Shown here in pieces: positions 8,674 through 17,400 of a DNA stretch of 26,916 nucleotides. How positions within the stretch are numbered: the stretch's first letter is position 1; every line of letters starts with the position of its first letter. This DNA is from JAAZLA01 sp964560975 (GTDB lineage Bacteria; Spirochaetota; Spirochaetia; Treponematales; Treponemataceae). Under the pieces are notes generated by a model that saw only the letters and a program-made list of their open reading frames with translations, had not been told where the DNA came from and did not search any database. The position numbers and the translations under genes were made by a program. Where the stretch lies: positions 1-26,916 of the forward strand of contig CAZLNE010000018.1 in assembly GCA_964560975.1 (NCBI GenBank), written 5' to 3'.

Positions 8674-10030
8674 AGGACGTACTTTTGCAATAATTCTGTT
8701 TTCCCTCATAGTAGTGTCTCAGAGTTTTGCAGATTACAGTCCTTTGAGTGTGCCTGACTCTTCAGAAATACGTAAAACCTTAGTTAATTCATGGTTTACA
8801 CGCGACTATGATGAGCTTGCAGCAGAAAAGTCCTTTGTCGCAGAAAATTTTCTTGGTGAAAAATTCCAGGTACGCATGGAAGATTTAGGTTCTGAATTCG
8901 CTATTGTTGTGGCTCCTTCTGCCTCTCTTGCACTGGAAGTTCATACTGATACAGGAATAATACAAAAATCTGCAGACGTGTATCCCTTTGATAATCCAGG
9001 AAGCTGGATTCTTTATAGAAATAAAGAAACCGGTAAGCCGGTCAGAATCTGCTACTTTTTCCAGACCGATAACAAGGTTTTTGTTCAGATTCGGCCTGAT
9101 AAAAATAAATCCTCAGTTGATATGGTTATATACAATACCTATCCTATTTATGGTTTAAGCCTTGGTCTTCCTATAGAAAACTACTATGCACTATCTTTTA
9201 CACAGTTTTATAAACTGACATCGCATATTCTTCCATGGCATTATTTTTCCATTGAAAAAGATATGTATAATGCAAACCTTCAAATGATTGGTGTAATTCG
9301 GGAACATCTGCCTCGTTTTACCTATACATCAGACGCCGCCTTTGATCATGCCGGCAGATCGGTGTTTATTTCAAGCGGTGAGCTGCGGGGAAAAGATAAG
9401 GATGACCTGATGCATGTCGATACAGCCGGTTTTGCAAAATGGGTTGTTGATGGTTTAGTGTATGCTCATGCCGGATCCTACTTAAACCTGGAACCTTTAA
9501 AACGCGAAACAGTACAGACAAAGACTGGGACCATGGCACAATCGCTTTTAGGTACGTATAATATCTTTTTTTCACTTGACTGGACAAGAAATCTTGCAGC
9601 AGCATGGTTATCTATCATTTCAGATAAAGATATTATGTATGAAAATACCGGTGTAGAGGTTACACTTAGTCCATTCGCAGCTGTTCAAACGGATAGGGGA
9701 GTTGAACGTTCTCTTTCGTATATAGCTGGGACAGGGTATAGTGCATCTCTTTTAAAATCATTGATGTATGTTTTAGCTGTCACTGAACCTGAACGCATGT
9801 ATCTTGGAGCTGTTCGACAGTCGGACGGTAATACCCCCGAGGTTGTCTACTACAACGAAGCAGCGGTCTTTTTTCCCTTTTTTGATGATACAGGACTGTT
9901 TCATTGTATTGTCTATGAAGGTTCAAACGAGATGACGATTGATGATTTTATTGCAAGATGGCAGGGCTCTTTTGTGAATCTGGTACGCCTAAAAACTTCT
10001 CAAAGATTTTTTCCGCAAAATAGTAAGTAA
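8657..10030 (+). CDS. Exported protein of unknown function
   Basis: A 457-residue product with a signal peptide (basic MNAMIKGR, hydrophobic core, likely cut after SFA at about residue 26, before DYSPL). The mature part contains several aromatic-rich segments but no motif I can assign, and no lipobox, so it is probably periplasmic or loosely envelope-bound. The ATG at 8657 has GGGAAGG at 8643-8649 as ribosome site and lies 17 nt inside the activase gene; an internal ATG at 8666 is also possible. The overlap implies co-translation with the activase, which is odd because one product is cytosolic and the other exported. After this gene comes the largest gap in the + strand block, so it is probably the last gene of its transcript. 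Confidence 0.75.
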   Translation: MNAMIKGRTFAIILFSLIVVSQSFADYSPLSVPDSSEIRKTLVNSWFTRDYDELAAEKSFVAENFLGEKFQVRMEDLGSEFAIVVAPSASLALEVHTDTGIIQKSADVYPFDNPGSWILYRNKETGKPVRICYFFQTDNKVFVQIRPDKNKSSVDMVIYNTYPIYGLSLGLPIENYYALSFTQFYKLTSHILPWHYFSIEKDMYNANLQMIGVIREHLPRFTYTSDAAFDHAGRSVFISSGELRGKDKDDLMHVDTAGFAKWVVDGLVYAHAGSYLNLEPLKRETVQTKTGTMAQSLLGTYNIFFSLDWTRNLAAAWLSIISDKDIMYENTGVEVTLSPFAAVQTDRGVERSLSYIAGTGYSASLLKSLMYVLAVTEPERMYLGAVRQSDGNTPEVVYYNEAAVFFPFFDDTGLFHCIVYEGSNEMTIDDFIARWQGSFVNLVRLKTSQRFFPQNSK

Positions 10031-10068
10031 CTGTTATAGAATACCGATTGTTTACTATATGAGTATTA

Positions 10069-10105
10069 CTGCAATAGTAACTATATTGCAGAACTCGCAG
10101 AACTC
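10069..10105. repeat. Inverted repeat followed by a 9-bp tandem direct repeat
   Basis: CTGCAATA (10069-10076) and TATTGCAG (10084-10091) form a perfect 8-bp stem with a 7-nt loop. The second arm runs into two adjacent copies of GCAGAACTC (10088-10096 and 10097-10105). There is no T-run directly after the hairpin, so a normal intrinsic terminator is not supported. The whole gap 10031-10142 otherwise holds no gene; a TATATT at 10082-10087 could be a -10 but lacks a good -35. Confidence 0.6.
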
Positions 10106-10142
10106 TTAGTGTGGCTTTTAAAGCAGTAAGGTGAACATAAAC

Positions 10143-13058
10143 ATGAATAAATGTATAAGCAGGCATGAAATAGGCAGATATAGCCGTATTTTAAACACAG
10201 TGTTTTTGTTGTTTTCTATCATTATTCCGTGTTTTTCTCAGAATTCTGTACTGACTGATGATTTACGCTTAATAACCGATCTGCGATCTGCTGAGAGGGT
10301 AGGGTATTATCCTTCTGTAATTGTGTTTTCTGATTCCCTCCTCGCATCTTTTCCTAACTCGATGTATGTCGATGAGGCTTTGAGCGCAAAGGGTAGGGCT
10401 CTATATTATTCAGGAAAAAAAGATGAGGCGCAGGCTATACTGCTTCAGCAAAAACATACTATACAGGATTTGTATTTTTTAGGGCGAATCCAATACGATA
10501 AAAAAGATTTTTATAAGGCTGTACAGTATTTTTATAAGGCATATGAAAAGCATCTTGAAAATTCCGTTGATTCTCAACTAAGTGCATCAATTCTTGAATA
10601 TACGGGAAAGGCTCTATATCAGCTTGATAAATATGAAGATCTTATTCCTGTGTATGAATATCTAGTATACGGAATGCTGGATGTTCCTATAAAAGAGGAA
10701 ACCGCCGAAATACTCATACGGGCGTACCAAGAACAGGGTTATTTTGATAAAACGATTGCGTTTTATAATCAAATTCCTTTGTTTAAGTTTTCTTTTAATG
10801 CAAGCAACAGGATGACCTTGAAGGCCGGTGATGCGTATACTGCCATAGGCGACTATAAAACGGCTTTTGCATTGTACGAAAAAGTGATGAATGGCGCCGG
10901 TGCAGAGGATTTAGTTATTGCTCTTCAAAAAGCGTATGTAACAGCAGAAAAACTGGGTAATGCAGATGTAGAAGCCTTACTCAATTCAGCGTCTTCCAGA
11001 CTTGAAGATTATCCTGAGTTAATTGCTGAATTTTGGATTCGTCTTGGAATTGCACAGTTTGAAAGTGCTGCATACACTAAGGCTCTTGAAAGTTTTGCAA
11101 AAGCTGGAACTAAAAATTTTTCATCGCCCCATGCTGAGTTTTATAAGGCTGCTATTGCTGTAAAAGAGAATAAAACTGATATTTCAGCTCAAATAAATTT
11201 GCTTTTACAGAGTATCGATAAAAATACAGATTTTTATTATCACGCTCTTGTTTTTTCGACCTATGCGTATGCTCAGCGGAGGGAATGGGAGAAGGCTGTT
11301 GTGTATGCAAAAGATGCCTATACTATAGAACCACAGCGCACGACCGCGTTCTGGTATGGTATTTCTTTGCTTGAACTGGATAAACCTAAGGAGGCTTTAG
11401 AAGTTCTAAAGCCTTATTATGCAGATGCTTTTACTTCCTCTTCTTCTGATGCTGATACAGCTTATGCAGTTTCTTATGCACGTGCTCTTCTTGGCTCTCA
11501 GCGGAATACAGAAGCCCTTGCTGTATTTGAAAAAATTATGAACAATAATTCTCATGGTATGCATAGAGATAATTACGCGGTTGCCCTTCTTCAATCAAAA
11601 CAAAGCGAACAAGTTTCCAACATTATCGGGTCCCTTCAGACTCCGCTTGCTCCGTATATAAACGCTCTTGCATCTGTTGCCCTAAAACAGTGGATTGCTG
11701 CAGAATCGCTTTTTGTTGCATACATTCGTTCACGACCTGATGAAAAATTATCAGCGTATGCTCAGTATTACCTGGCATATAGTCAATATATGCAGGGGAA
11801 GCATGCTGCAGCCTATGATTCATTTACTGCGTATGAAAAACTTTCTCAGGGCATACCCTTACTCTGGCAGTCTTATTATTATGGTGCTCTTTCGGCAATG
11901 TCGGAATATCAGTCTATGTCTCCTGTAAGTTGGCTTCAAAGGGCAGAAACAAAGGCCCGTTTGAGTTATAACTCGGCACGAAACACCTCTGAAAAGCAGC
12001 AATCTGTACTTTTACTCGCTGATATTTTAGGTGAGGAAAAAAAATACGACGAAGCTCTGTCCCTTCTTGCTTCTTTTACAGATACTACAGATTCATTTAC
12101 GGTCTATGCACTCATGTATAGTGCAGATCTTTATGCAAAGAAAAAAGATTTTGCCAAGGCTGTTCAATCTTACGACACCTTGCTGCAGAAATTTCCTGTT
12201 CATCCGCTTGCTGAACAAGCCTTGTATTCAGCCGGAGATTTGCAATTTAAAAACGCCCGGTGGCAGGAAGCAATTGAAAAGTTTACACAATATAAGCGTT
12301 CGTATCCGAATGGATTATTTATAACTGCAGCTCTTAATTACGGGGCAGAAAGCAATATTCAGGATAAAAATGAAGGTCAGGCGATTTTAATTTATCAGGA
12401 ATTACTCTTGAATTATCCGGGAAATTCGTATGAATATAGTGCTTTAATGAATCTTGTGCAGCTGTATAGAAATAAAAGAGAATATTATTCAGCACTCGAT
12501 ACTTCGGTCACACTGAAAAAAAAGTATCCGGAGCAAGTTCAGAAAAGCAATCTACAGAGACAGATGGATGAGCTTGCCATACTTATATCAGGCGAAGATG
12601 AAAAAATCGCCGTTGCACTGGCCTCTTATACACGAAATAATCAGGAAAAAACTTCAGAGGGAAGACTCTCCGGTTTTACGCTCGGTGAACTGTATATTGC
12701 TTCTCCGCTTATGAGAGCGGATGGAGCTGCTATGCTTAAGAAGATGCTTAGTTTTTATGATACGGCTTCTATCAGGGAGAAGGAAAAAGCTGCAGAAGCA
12801 TATTTCCTTTTAGGCTCTTATTACCGTGAGATATATGATTATGAAAAGGCCTCACAGCTGTTTCTAAAGGCTGCAGAACTTCAAACGGGTTTTGATGCCG
12901 AAAAAGCTGCTCAGGCTTTGTACTGTGCAATAGAAGCTTTCGATTGCAGTGCGCTCTATGCAGATGCGCGTTCTGTCTATGAACTTCTTGCACAAAAATT
13001 TCCGCAATCGAAATGGGTCGGCCGTGCGGCTGTACTTCTTAGGGGGATAACTCAATGA
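10143..13058 (+). CDS. Large periplasmic tetratricopeptide-repeat protein
   Basis: A 971-residue exported protein (signal peptide about residues 1-33, ending in IIPCFSQ). The mature part is almost entirely helical repeats of TPR type: examples are LYFLGRIQYDKKDFYKAVQYF near 115, AYAQRREWEKAVVYAKDAY near 390, and a late block with AEQALYSAGDLQFKNARWQEAIEKF and KEKAAEAYFLLGSYYREIYDY. The late repeats, with their 'FP..PLAEQALY' type spacing, resemble the TPR of CpoB/YbgF and BamD, proteins that act with Tol or outer-membrane assembly systems. Start chosen at ATG 10143, with AAGGTG at 10128-10133 as ribosome site; an in-frame GTG at 10131 is part of that site. Its stop overlaps the next start (ATGA), so it is tightly coupled to the beta-barrel gene. 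Likely a periplasmic scaffold; exact partner is inference. Confidence 0.85.
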   Translation: MNKCISRHEIGRYSRILNTVFLLFSIIIPCFSQNSVLTDDLRLITDLRSAERVGYYPSVIVFSDSLLASFPNSMYVDEALSAKGRALYYSGKKDEAQAILLQQKHTIQDLYFLGRIQYDKKDFYKAVQYFYKAYEKHLENSVDSQLSASILEYTGKALYQLDKYEDLIPVYEYLVYGMLDVPIKEETAEILIRAYQEQGYFDKTIAFYNQIPLFKFSFNASNRMTLKAGDAYTAIGDYKTAFALYEKVMNGAGAEDLVIALQKAYVTAEKLGNADVEALLNSASSRLEDYPELIAEFWIRLGIAQFESAAYTKALESFAKAGTKNFSSPHAEFYKAAIAVKENKTDISAQINLLLQSIDKNTDFYYHALVFSTYAYAQRREWEKAVVYAKDAYTIEPQRTTAFWYGISLLELDKPKEALEVLKPYYADAFTSSSSDADTAYAVSYARALLGSQRNTEALAVFEKIMNNNSHGMHRDNYAVALLQSKQSEQVSNIIGSLQTPLAPYINALASVALKQWIAAESLFVAYIRSRPDEKLSAYAQYYLAYSQYMQGKHAAAYDSFTAYEKLSQGIPLLWQSYYYGALSAMSEYQSMSPVSWLQRAETKARLSYNSARNTSEKQQSVLLLADILGEEKKYDEALSLLASFTDTTDSFTVYALMYSADLYAKKKDFAKAVQSYDTLLQKFPVHPLAEQALYSAGDLQFKNARWQEAIEKFTQYKRSYPNGLFITAALNYGAESNIQDKNEGQAILIYQELLLNYPGNSYEYSALMNLVQLYRNKREYYSALDTSVTLKKKYPEQVQKSNLQRQMDELAILISGEDEKIAVALASYTRNNQEKTSEGRLSGFTLGELYIASPLMRADGAAMLKKMLSFYDTASIREKEKAAEAYFLLGSYYREIYDYEKASQLFLKAAELQTGFDAEKAAQALYCAIEAFDCSALYADARSVYELLAQKFPQSKWVGRAAVLLRGITQ

Positions 13059-14659
13059 AAGCTTTATTAATACGTATCTTAGGAGCTGCAGTTTTACTGT
13101 TCGTTATTGTACAGAATGCCGTGTCTCAAGACATTGAACTGCCTTCGATTACAAGTACAATTACAGGCGAAACTCAGGAGATAAGTGAAGATGCCCTGCC
13201 GGATTTTACTCAAATTCTTCCAAAGGAAGAACAGGTGCTTCCTCAATTAGATGATACCAGATTTTCTCCCGAGTCTAATACCCTTGATTTAGGCAACGGC
13301 AGCATGAATGAAGATGATATGTATTTATCAGGGTTTTTCGGGGGCGGATTTCCCGGTCTGTTTATAGGAGATTTTTCAATCTTTAAAACTTCATTAAAAA
13401 ATCCTTTTTCCTTTCATTTTTTGCATACGGCTCACAATGGGTACGGGCGTCATTCGCCCTCTGATGGTTTTTATGACAGCCTTACCAAGCTCGATGGAGA
13501 AGCCCTTATCAATATAACTGATATATTCAGTTTAAAAGCCGGCGGTTTATACCATGCAAATACAATCGGTCTGCAAAATAAGAGTCTCTTATTTTCATCA
13601 CTTTCATCACAAACTATTCAAGGCGGTATAACTGCTAATCTTAATCCTTCAGCAGTCTTTGGTGTTTACGCAAGCCTTGATGGGTTTTTTACTAGTCAGT
13701 ATGGATCGCTCAGATTTATTCAGGAAGAGCAGTCTTATTTGATAAATCCTGATTTTACAAACTTTTTAGTAACTCCTTCTGCTGGAATGTTATTTAAAGG
13801 GTCCGTTATATCTTTCTCTCTCTCTGCGGATTATAATTTTACAGGCTCGGTTCGTTCATCAGAGTATGGTCACCGGACATCTGTGTATGCCTCTTTGAGT
13901 ACATCCGTAAATATCTTCGATGCCGGAGTAAGAGTAGGCGGTGTTTTTGTAAACAATTTAAATCTGGTTCCCTTTGATCTTTTTATAACATTGAGAGGAC
14001 AAACACCTTTATCTGAAAAAGAATTGTCTGTAACCTTTGCAGGCGGTATGGAAACCAAACAGGCTTCTCTTGTGGAACTGCAGAATGCACATGTCTTTAC
14101 CTTGTATAATACAATTCCCCAAGAACAAAGTGATTGGTTCGGTACATTAACTATCTTTATACCTTTTGCTGATACTCTAAGTTCAGATATTAAATTAGGG
14201 TTCAAGTCTACTGCATATGAAAATGGCATATTTATGCCGAACTATGAAATTCAAAATGAAGAAAATTCTTTATATGATTTATCTATAACTTCCCGCACTG
14301 AGTTAGTTTCTGATATTGCATTAAAGTACAGTATGGATCTTTTTAGTTTGGCTTTGGGATGGCGTTCATCATGGATTGATGTAAGTGTTATAGATCAAAG
14401 ACAGCTTGTGTACCTGAGCGCCTTTATTTCTTCTAAGGATTCAAAACTCCGCTCTGGTGCAGAAATAGAATTCGAACCTTTAAGAGATCCTGTTCCGGAT
14501 GTTTCTCTTAACGTGAATTATTCTATTACGCCTTCATTTTCACTTGCTCTAGAAATTGAAGATGTCGTAAAATTAATAACCGGAACTGATAGAAATATTG
14601 TTAAACCATATACTGCTAGAAGCGGTAGTGCTTTAATCACTGCAAAATTTTATTTTTAA
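13055..14659 (+). CDS. Probable outer-membrane beta-barrel protein
   Basis: A 534-residue product with a signal peptide (cut probably after AVSQ or AVS, about residue 24). A short acidic, proline-containing linker (about 25-80) is followed by alternating hydrophobic/polar segments with many Gly, Ser, Phe and Tyr and polar turns, as in beta-strands (for example SLKAGGLYHANT, SFSLSADYNF, DAGVRVGGVFVNN). It ends in ALITAKFYF: a terminal Phe in an aromatic strand is the classic outer-membrane insertion signal. I see no TonB box and no plug domain, so it does not look like a usual TonB-dependent receptor. AGGGGG at 13041-13046 supports the ATG, which overlaps the TPR gene's stop. It lies 11 nt before the ExbB-like gene, suggesting that it is the outer-membrane partner of the energised complex; that link is inference. 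Confidence 0.75.
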   Translation: MKALLIRILGAAVLLFVIVQNAVSQDIELPSITSTITGETQEISEDALPDFTQILPKEEQVLPQLDDTRFSPESNTLDLGNGSMNEDDMYLSGFFGGGFPGLFIGDFSIFKTSLKNPFSFHFLHTAHNGYGRHSPSDGFYDSLTKLDGEALINITDIFSLKAGGLYHANTIGLQNKSLLFSSLSSQTIQGGITANLNPSAVFGVYASLDGFFTSQYGSLRFIQEEQSYLINPDFTNFLVTPSAGMLFKGSVISFSLSADYNFTGSVRSSEYGHRTSVYASLSTSVNIFDAGVRVGGVFVNNLNLVPFDLFITLRGQTPLSEKELSVTFAGGMETKQASLVELQNAHVFTLYNTIPQEQSDWFGTLTIFIPFADTLSSDIKLGFKSTAYENGIFMPNYEIQNEENSLYDLSITSRTELVSDIALKYSMDLFSLALGWRSSWIDVSVIDQRQLVYLSAFISSKDSKLRSGAEIEFEPLRDPVPDVSLNVNYSITPSFSLALEIEDVVKLITGTDRNIVKPYTARSGSALITAKFYF

Positions 14660-14670
14660 GTGGAGTTATT

Positions 14671-15288
14671 ATGTTTGAAGTATTAAAAAGCGGCGGCGTA
14701 GTTATGATTCCCATATTGCTTTGTGCAGTCTTGGGTACGTTTATCATTATTGAGAGGATGATCTATTTTTATGTTATAGGAAAAAATAGAACGGCTATTT
14801 CAGGAGAAATTATAGGTCTTGTAAAAAGACGGAATTTCGACGGCGCCATTGAATATTGTAAGGCTAAAAATACACCGCTGACAAATATTCTTAAAAAAGC
14901 TGTTGAATGCCGCAATTTTCCTATAACTGAACTTCGCGAAGCCGTTACCAATGAGGCTACACATCAGATTCCTTTACTGGAGCGGTTTATTACTCCTCTT
15001 GGAACTATTGCTAATATTTCCACGCTTCTTGGACTCATGGGAACAGTTACCGGAAATATTCAGGCCTTTGGTGTCCTCGGTTCCGGCGGTTCAATGGGAA
15101 ACCCGGAGATTCTTGCCGGCGCTATTGCTGAAGCCCTGGTCACAACTGCTGCGGGCTTAGCGGTTTCTATTCCTGCACTTGTATTTCATAACTATTTCGT
15201 CTCAAGAATTAACCGGAGGGTAATAGAGATGGAGTACACAGCGTCAGAATTGGTTGTTGCGCTCAAGGTTAGGGGAGAGAACCTGTGA
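14671..15288 (+). CDS. MotA/TolQ/ExbB-family proton-channel protein
   Basis: An inner-membrane subunit that, with an ExbD/TolR partner, uses proton flow to drive a TonB or TolA arm. The 205-residue length is slightly short but normal for ExbB/TolQ. Three membrane segments are seen: about 8-30, 110-133 and 152-176. The family signatures are present: LLGLMGTVTGNIQAF in the second segment, with Thr126, and AEALVTTAAGLAVSIPAL in the third, with Thr158/159 lining the presumed pore. A cytoplasmic loop of about 75 residues lies between the first and second segments, as expected. GGAG at 14662-14665 is the ribosome site. The stop overlaps the GTG of the next gene. Sequence alone does not tell ExbB from TolQ; no Pal or TolB is in the window. 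Confidence 0.9.
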   Translation: MFEVLKSGGVVMIPILLCAVLGTFIIIERMIYFYVIGKNRTAISGEIIGLVKRRNFDGAIEYCKAKNTPLTNILKKAVECRNFPITELREAVTNEATHQIPLLERFITPLGTIANISTLLGLMGTVTGNIQAFGVLGSGGSMGNPEILAGAIAEALVTTAAGLAVSIPALVFHNYFVSRINRRVIEMEYTASELVVALKVRGENL

Positions 15289-15698
15289 AATTTAGAGTGA
15301 TAAAAAATGCAGGGGCACAAATAGATCTCGTGCCTATGATAGATATTGTTTTCCAGCTCATTCTCTTTTTTCTAGTTTCTACAACCTTTGCATTACTTCC
15401 TGCGATATCGCTTAAATTGCCTTCCTCGACTACATCAGAATCTACATCAGGGGGCAGTATTACAATAACAGTAGAAAAGGACGGCAATCTCTGGTTTAAT
15501 ACAGAAAAGGTTAGTATGACAGAGCTGGGAACACAGTTAGCATCATATGATCTTTCTTTAGAAGACAGGAAGACCTTTCCAGTCCGGCTTGAAGCAGATG
15601 ACTTAGTTACTAATGGAACAATAGTCGGCATCTTTGATCTGCTGCGTTCAAACGGATTTTCAGCAGTAAATTTACGGACAACAAGTATTAAAAAATGA
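15285..15698 (+). CDS. ExbD/TolR-family proton-channel partner
   Basis: A 137-residue protein with a short cytoplasmic N-terminus, one membrane segment (about 15-37) and a periplasmic domain, the usual ExbD/TolR layout and length. Asp20 in LVPMIDIVFQLILFF is the conserved proton-carrying residue, corresponding to Asp25 of E. coli ExbD. The start is GTG at 15285, overlapping the ExbB stop as GTGA, with a strong AGGGGAGAG at 15271-15279 just upstream. The next gene begins at ATGA over this gene's stop. The channel should assemble with the ExbB-like product, and the TonB/TolA-like protein encoded next is its likely mechanical output. Confidence 0.9.
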   Translation: MKFRVIKNAGAQIDLVPMIDIVFQLILFFLVSTTFALLPAISLKLPSSTTSESTSGGSITITVEKDGNLWFNTEKVSMTELGTQLASYDLSLEDRKTFPVRLEADDLVTNGTIVGIFDLLRSNGFSAVNLRTTSIKK

Positions 15699-16705
15699 CA
15701 AACAAAGGGTTTCTTAAAATTGATATTATTAGTATCTCAGCTACGGTTCTTATATGGATAATTTTTCTTATAGTATCTCTGGTAATTGAACCAAAACAGG
15801 AAACCCGTTATGAAATGATTCAGCTGATTTTCGAAGAAGAGCAAGTTGTTAAGGTTGTAGAGCCTGTAATAGAACCAGAACCAATACCTGAGCCTCTTTC
15901 ACCAGTTCTTGCTCAGGCGAAACCTGCCGCTCCGACGAAACCTGCCGCTCCGGCGAAACCTGCCGCTCCGGCAGCAGCGGTTCCAAAAGCAGAAACACAG
16001 AAAACTCCTGCTTCGCAGCCAAAGCGGGCGGAACCCCAGCTCGTGCAAAGTGTGGAAGATATAATGAAGCAAAATGCACAGCCGGTTAAAAAAGAAGCAG
16101 TCTGGGATGACAGCTTGTTTGAAAAAGCAGTAGAACAGACTTCAAAAGAAGTACCGGTACCAAGCACTACTAACACAAAGCCGGAACCAATACAGGCCCT
16201 CTCTGGAACAGCCGCAACATCACAAACAGATACCTCTGCAGCTGTTGCTGGACTTACCTCTCGAAATACAGGTTCGTCATCAGTATCAGGTAGTACTGCC
16301 GGATTACTTCAAAATATTGCATCGGCAAAACCAGGTATTTATACACAAGAGGGAAGCGCATCGGGAGTAAGTTTTGAAACACAAAGTTCGTCAAGGGCCG
16401 AAGGCGGCGGTGTAGCTATGGATTTAGAAGACGGAAGCTCAAGGCGTTTATTATTTCCTTCAAAACCTGCGATCGTACTGTCGCCTGAAAGTGAGAAACT
16501 AATAACGAGCTCTCGAACCCTTACTATTGTATTTGTTGTTCTTGCAAACGGCACTGTTCCGCCGGGAAATATTAGTTTTCAGCCTGCCAGCCTGCTTCCT
16601 GTAAGTGTTCAGACTGAAATAAGGGCACAAATTGCGCAATGGAAATTTGAAGAGGAAAAAAGTGATGGACAGGCCCGCTTAACATATAGTATAAATGTTA
16701 AGTGA
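15695..16705 (+). CDS. TonB/TolA-like energy transducer
   Basis: A 336-residue protein with a short basic N-terminus, one membrane anchor (about 10-34), an acidic EP-rich stretch (about 49-70), a Lys-Pro-Ala repeat (about 74-95), a long Ser/Thr/Ala/Gln linker, and a C-terminal domain of about 80 residues (about 255-336). The C-terminal part includes TIVFVVLANGTVPPGNISF and ends in ARLTYSINVK, which fits a small TonB/TolA-type C-terminal fold by pattern and position, though similarity is not strong. The layout and its position directly after ExbB/ExbD make an energy-transducing arm spanning the periplasm the best call. Translation probably depends on the upstream gene: the start overlaps its stop (ATGA) and only A-rich sequence without a Shine-Dalgarno site precedes it. 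No haem, iron or vitamin B12 receptor is in the window. Confidence 0.8.
   Translation: MTNKGFLKIDIISISATVLIWIIFLIVSLVIEPKQETRYEMIQLIFEEEQVVKVVEPVIEPEPIPEPLSPVLAQAKPAAPTKPAAPAKPAAPAAAVPKAETQKTPASQPKRAEPQLVQSVEDIMKQNAQPVKKEAVWDDSLFEKAVEQTSKEVPVPSTTNTKPEPIQALSGTAATSQTDTSAAVAGLTSRNTGSSSVSGSTAGLLQNIASAKPGIYTQEGSASGVSFETQSSSRAEGGGVAMDLEDGSSRRLLFPSKPAIVLSPESEKLITSSRTLTIVFVVLANGTVPPGNISFQPASLLPVSVQTEIRAQIAQWKFEEEKSDGQARLTYSINVK
15917..15970 (+). repeat. Three tandem copies of an 18-bp in-frame repeat
   Basis: Units at 15917-15934, 15935-15952 and 15953-15970 differ only at the first base of the middle unit (G to A). Each encodes A/T-K-P-A-A-P in the rigid linker of the TonB-like protein. Eighteen bases is a whole number of codons, so gain or loss of units would keep the frame. 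Confidence 0.95.
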
Positions 16706-17373
16706 TGAAATCAATTAAAGCTGTCGCATTTGATATTGATGGAACATTGTACGCTAACTGGCGTTTATACATACGTATAGTTCCCTATTTTCTCAAAAAT
16801 CTCAACTTTTTTCTATCTTATAAAAAAGTCCGCGATATTTTACACAGAACTGCACCTCTTCCCGACTTTTACGAGTATCAGGCAAGGCTTTTAGCAGATA
16901 ATATGCATGTTTCTGTAGAGACTGCCAGAACACTTATTAACGATAAAGTGTATTGCGGCCTCTGCAAACACTTTCCCAACATTAAACCCTACAAAAATGC
17001 GGTTGAAACTTTCAAAGTCTTCAAAAATGCCGGTTTAAAATGTGCTATTCTATCTGATTTTCCGCCTCAGCAGAAAGGTGATATTTGGGGTGCAGAAAAA
17101 TATTGCGATGTTATCCTTGGTTCAGAAGCATGCGGAGCCTTAAAACCTTCAGTATATACGTTTGCAACGCTTGCCGAAAAACTCGGTCTTAAAAGTGAAG
17201 AAATACTTTATGTAGGAAATAACATACAAGCAGATATTATCGGTGCTAAAAATGCCGGTATGAAAACAGCGTATTTGATGCCGTTTTGGCGAAGATTACT
17301 CGGTTTAAAGCTTCCTTATGCGGATATTTCTTTTAAAAACTATCGCCAATTACAGGAAATTGTGTTACACTAA
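16705..17373 (+). CDS. HAD-superfamily hydrolase (phosphatase-like)
   Basis: A 222-residue cytosolic phosphohydrolase. The nucleophile D10 and acid/base D12 sit in FDIDGT (motif I), Ser117 in AILSDFP is motif II, Lys147 in GALKPSVY is motif III, and GNNIQADIIGAKNAGM carries motif IV. In motif IV the usual first Asp is Asn172, while Asp177 is kept, as in some active members. A helical cap lies between motifs I and II (about 20-90), with an aromatic, basic stretch YFLKNLNFFLSYKK. This fits the phosphoglycolate-phosphatase-like subgroup, but the substrate cannot be read from sequence. The ATG at 16705 shares its A with the TonB stop (TGATG); an in-frame GTG at 16702 is the alternative. No Shine-Dalgarno site is visible, so translation probably depends on ribosomes ending the previous gene. 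A role in envelope work is only suggested by position. Confidence 0.85.
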   Translation: MKSIKAVAFDIDGTLYANWRLYIRIVPYFLKNLNFFLSYKKVRDILHRTAPLPDFYEYQARLLADNMHVSVETARTLINDKVYCGLCKHFPNIKPYKNAVETFKVFKNAGLKCAILSDFPPQQKGDIWGAEKYCDVILGSEACGALKPSVYTFATLAEKLGLKSEEILYVGNNIQADIIGAKNAGMKTAYLMPFWRRLLGLKLPYADISFKNYRQLQEIVLH

Positions 17374-17400
17374 TATATATTTGTTTTTTTGGTGGGAACA

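Noticed and set aside
13870..14229. 119-codon minus-strand open frame inside the beta-barrel gene
   Set aside because: Fully antisense to a well-supported gene, without a ribosome site or recognisable protein features.
15269..15631. 120-codon minus-strand open frame opposite the ExbD gene
   Set aside because: The + frame has the clear ExbD membrane segment and Asp20; the antisense frame has no supporting feature.
15917..15970. CRISPR-like repeat array
   Set aside because: Units are 18 bp with no spacers and are in frame inside a Lys-Pro-Ala coding region.
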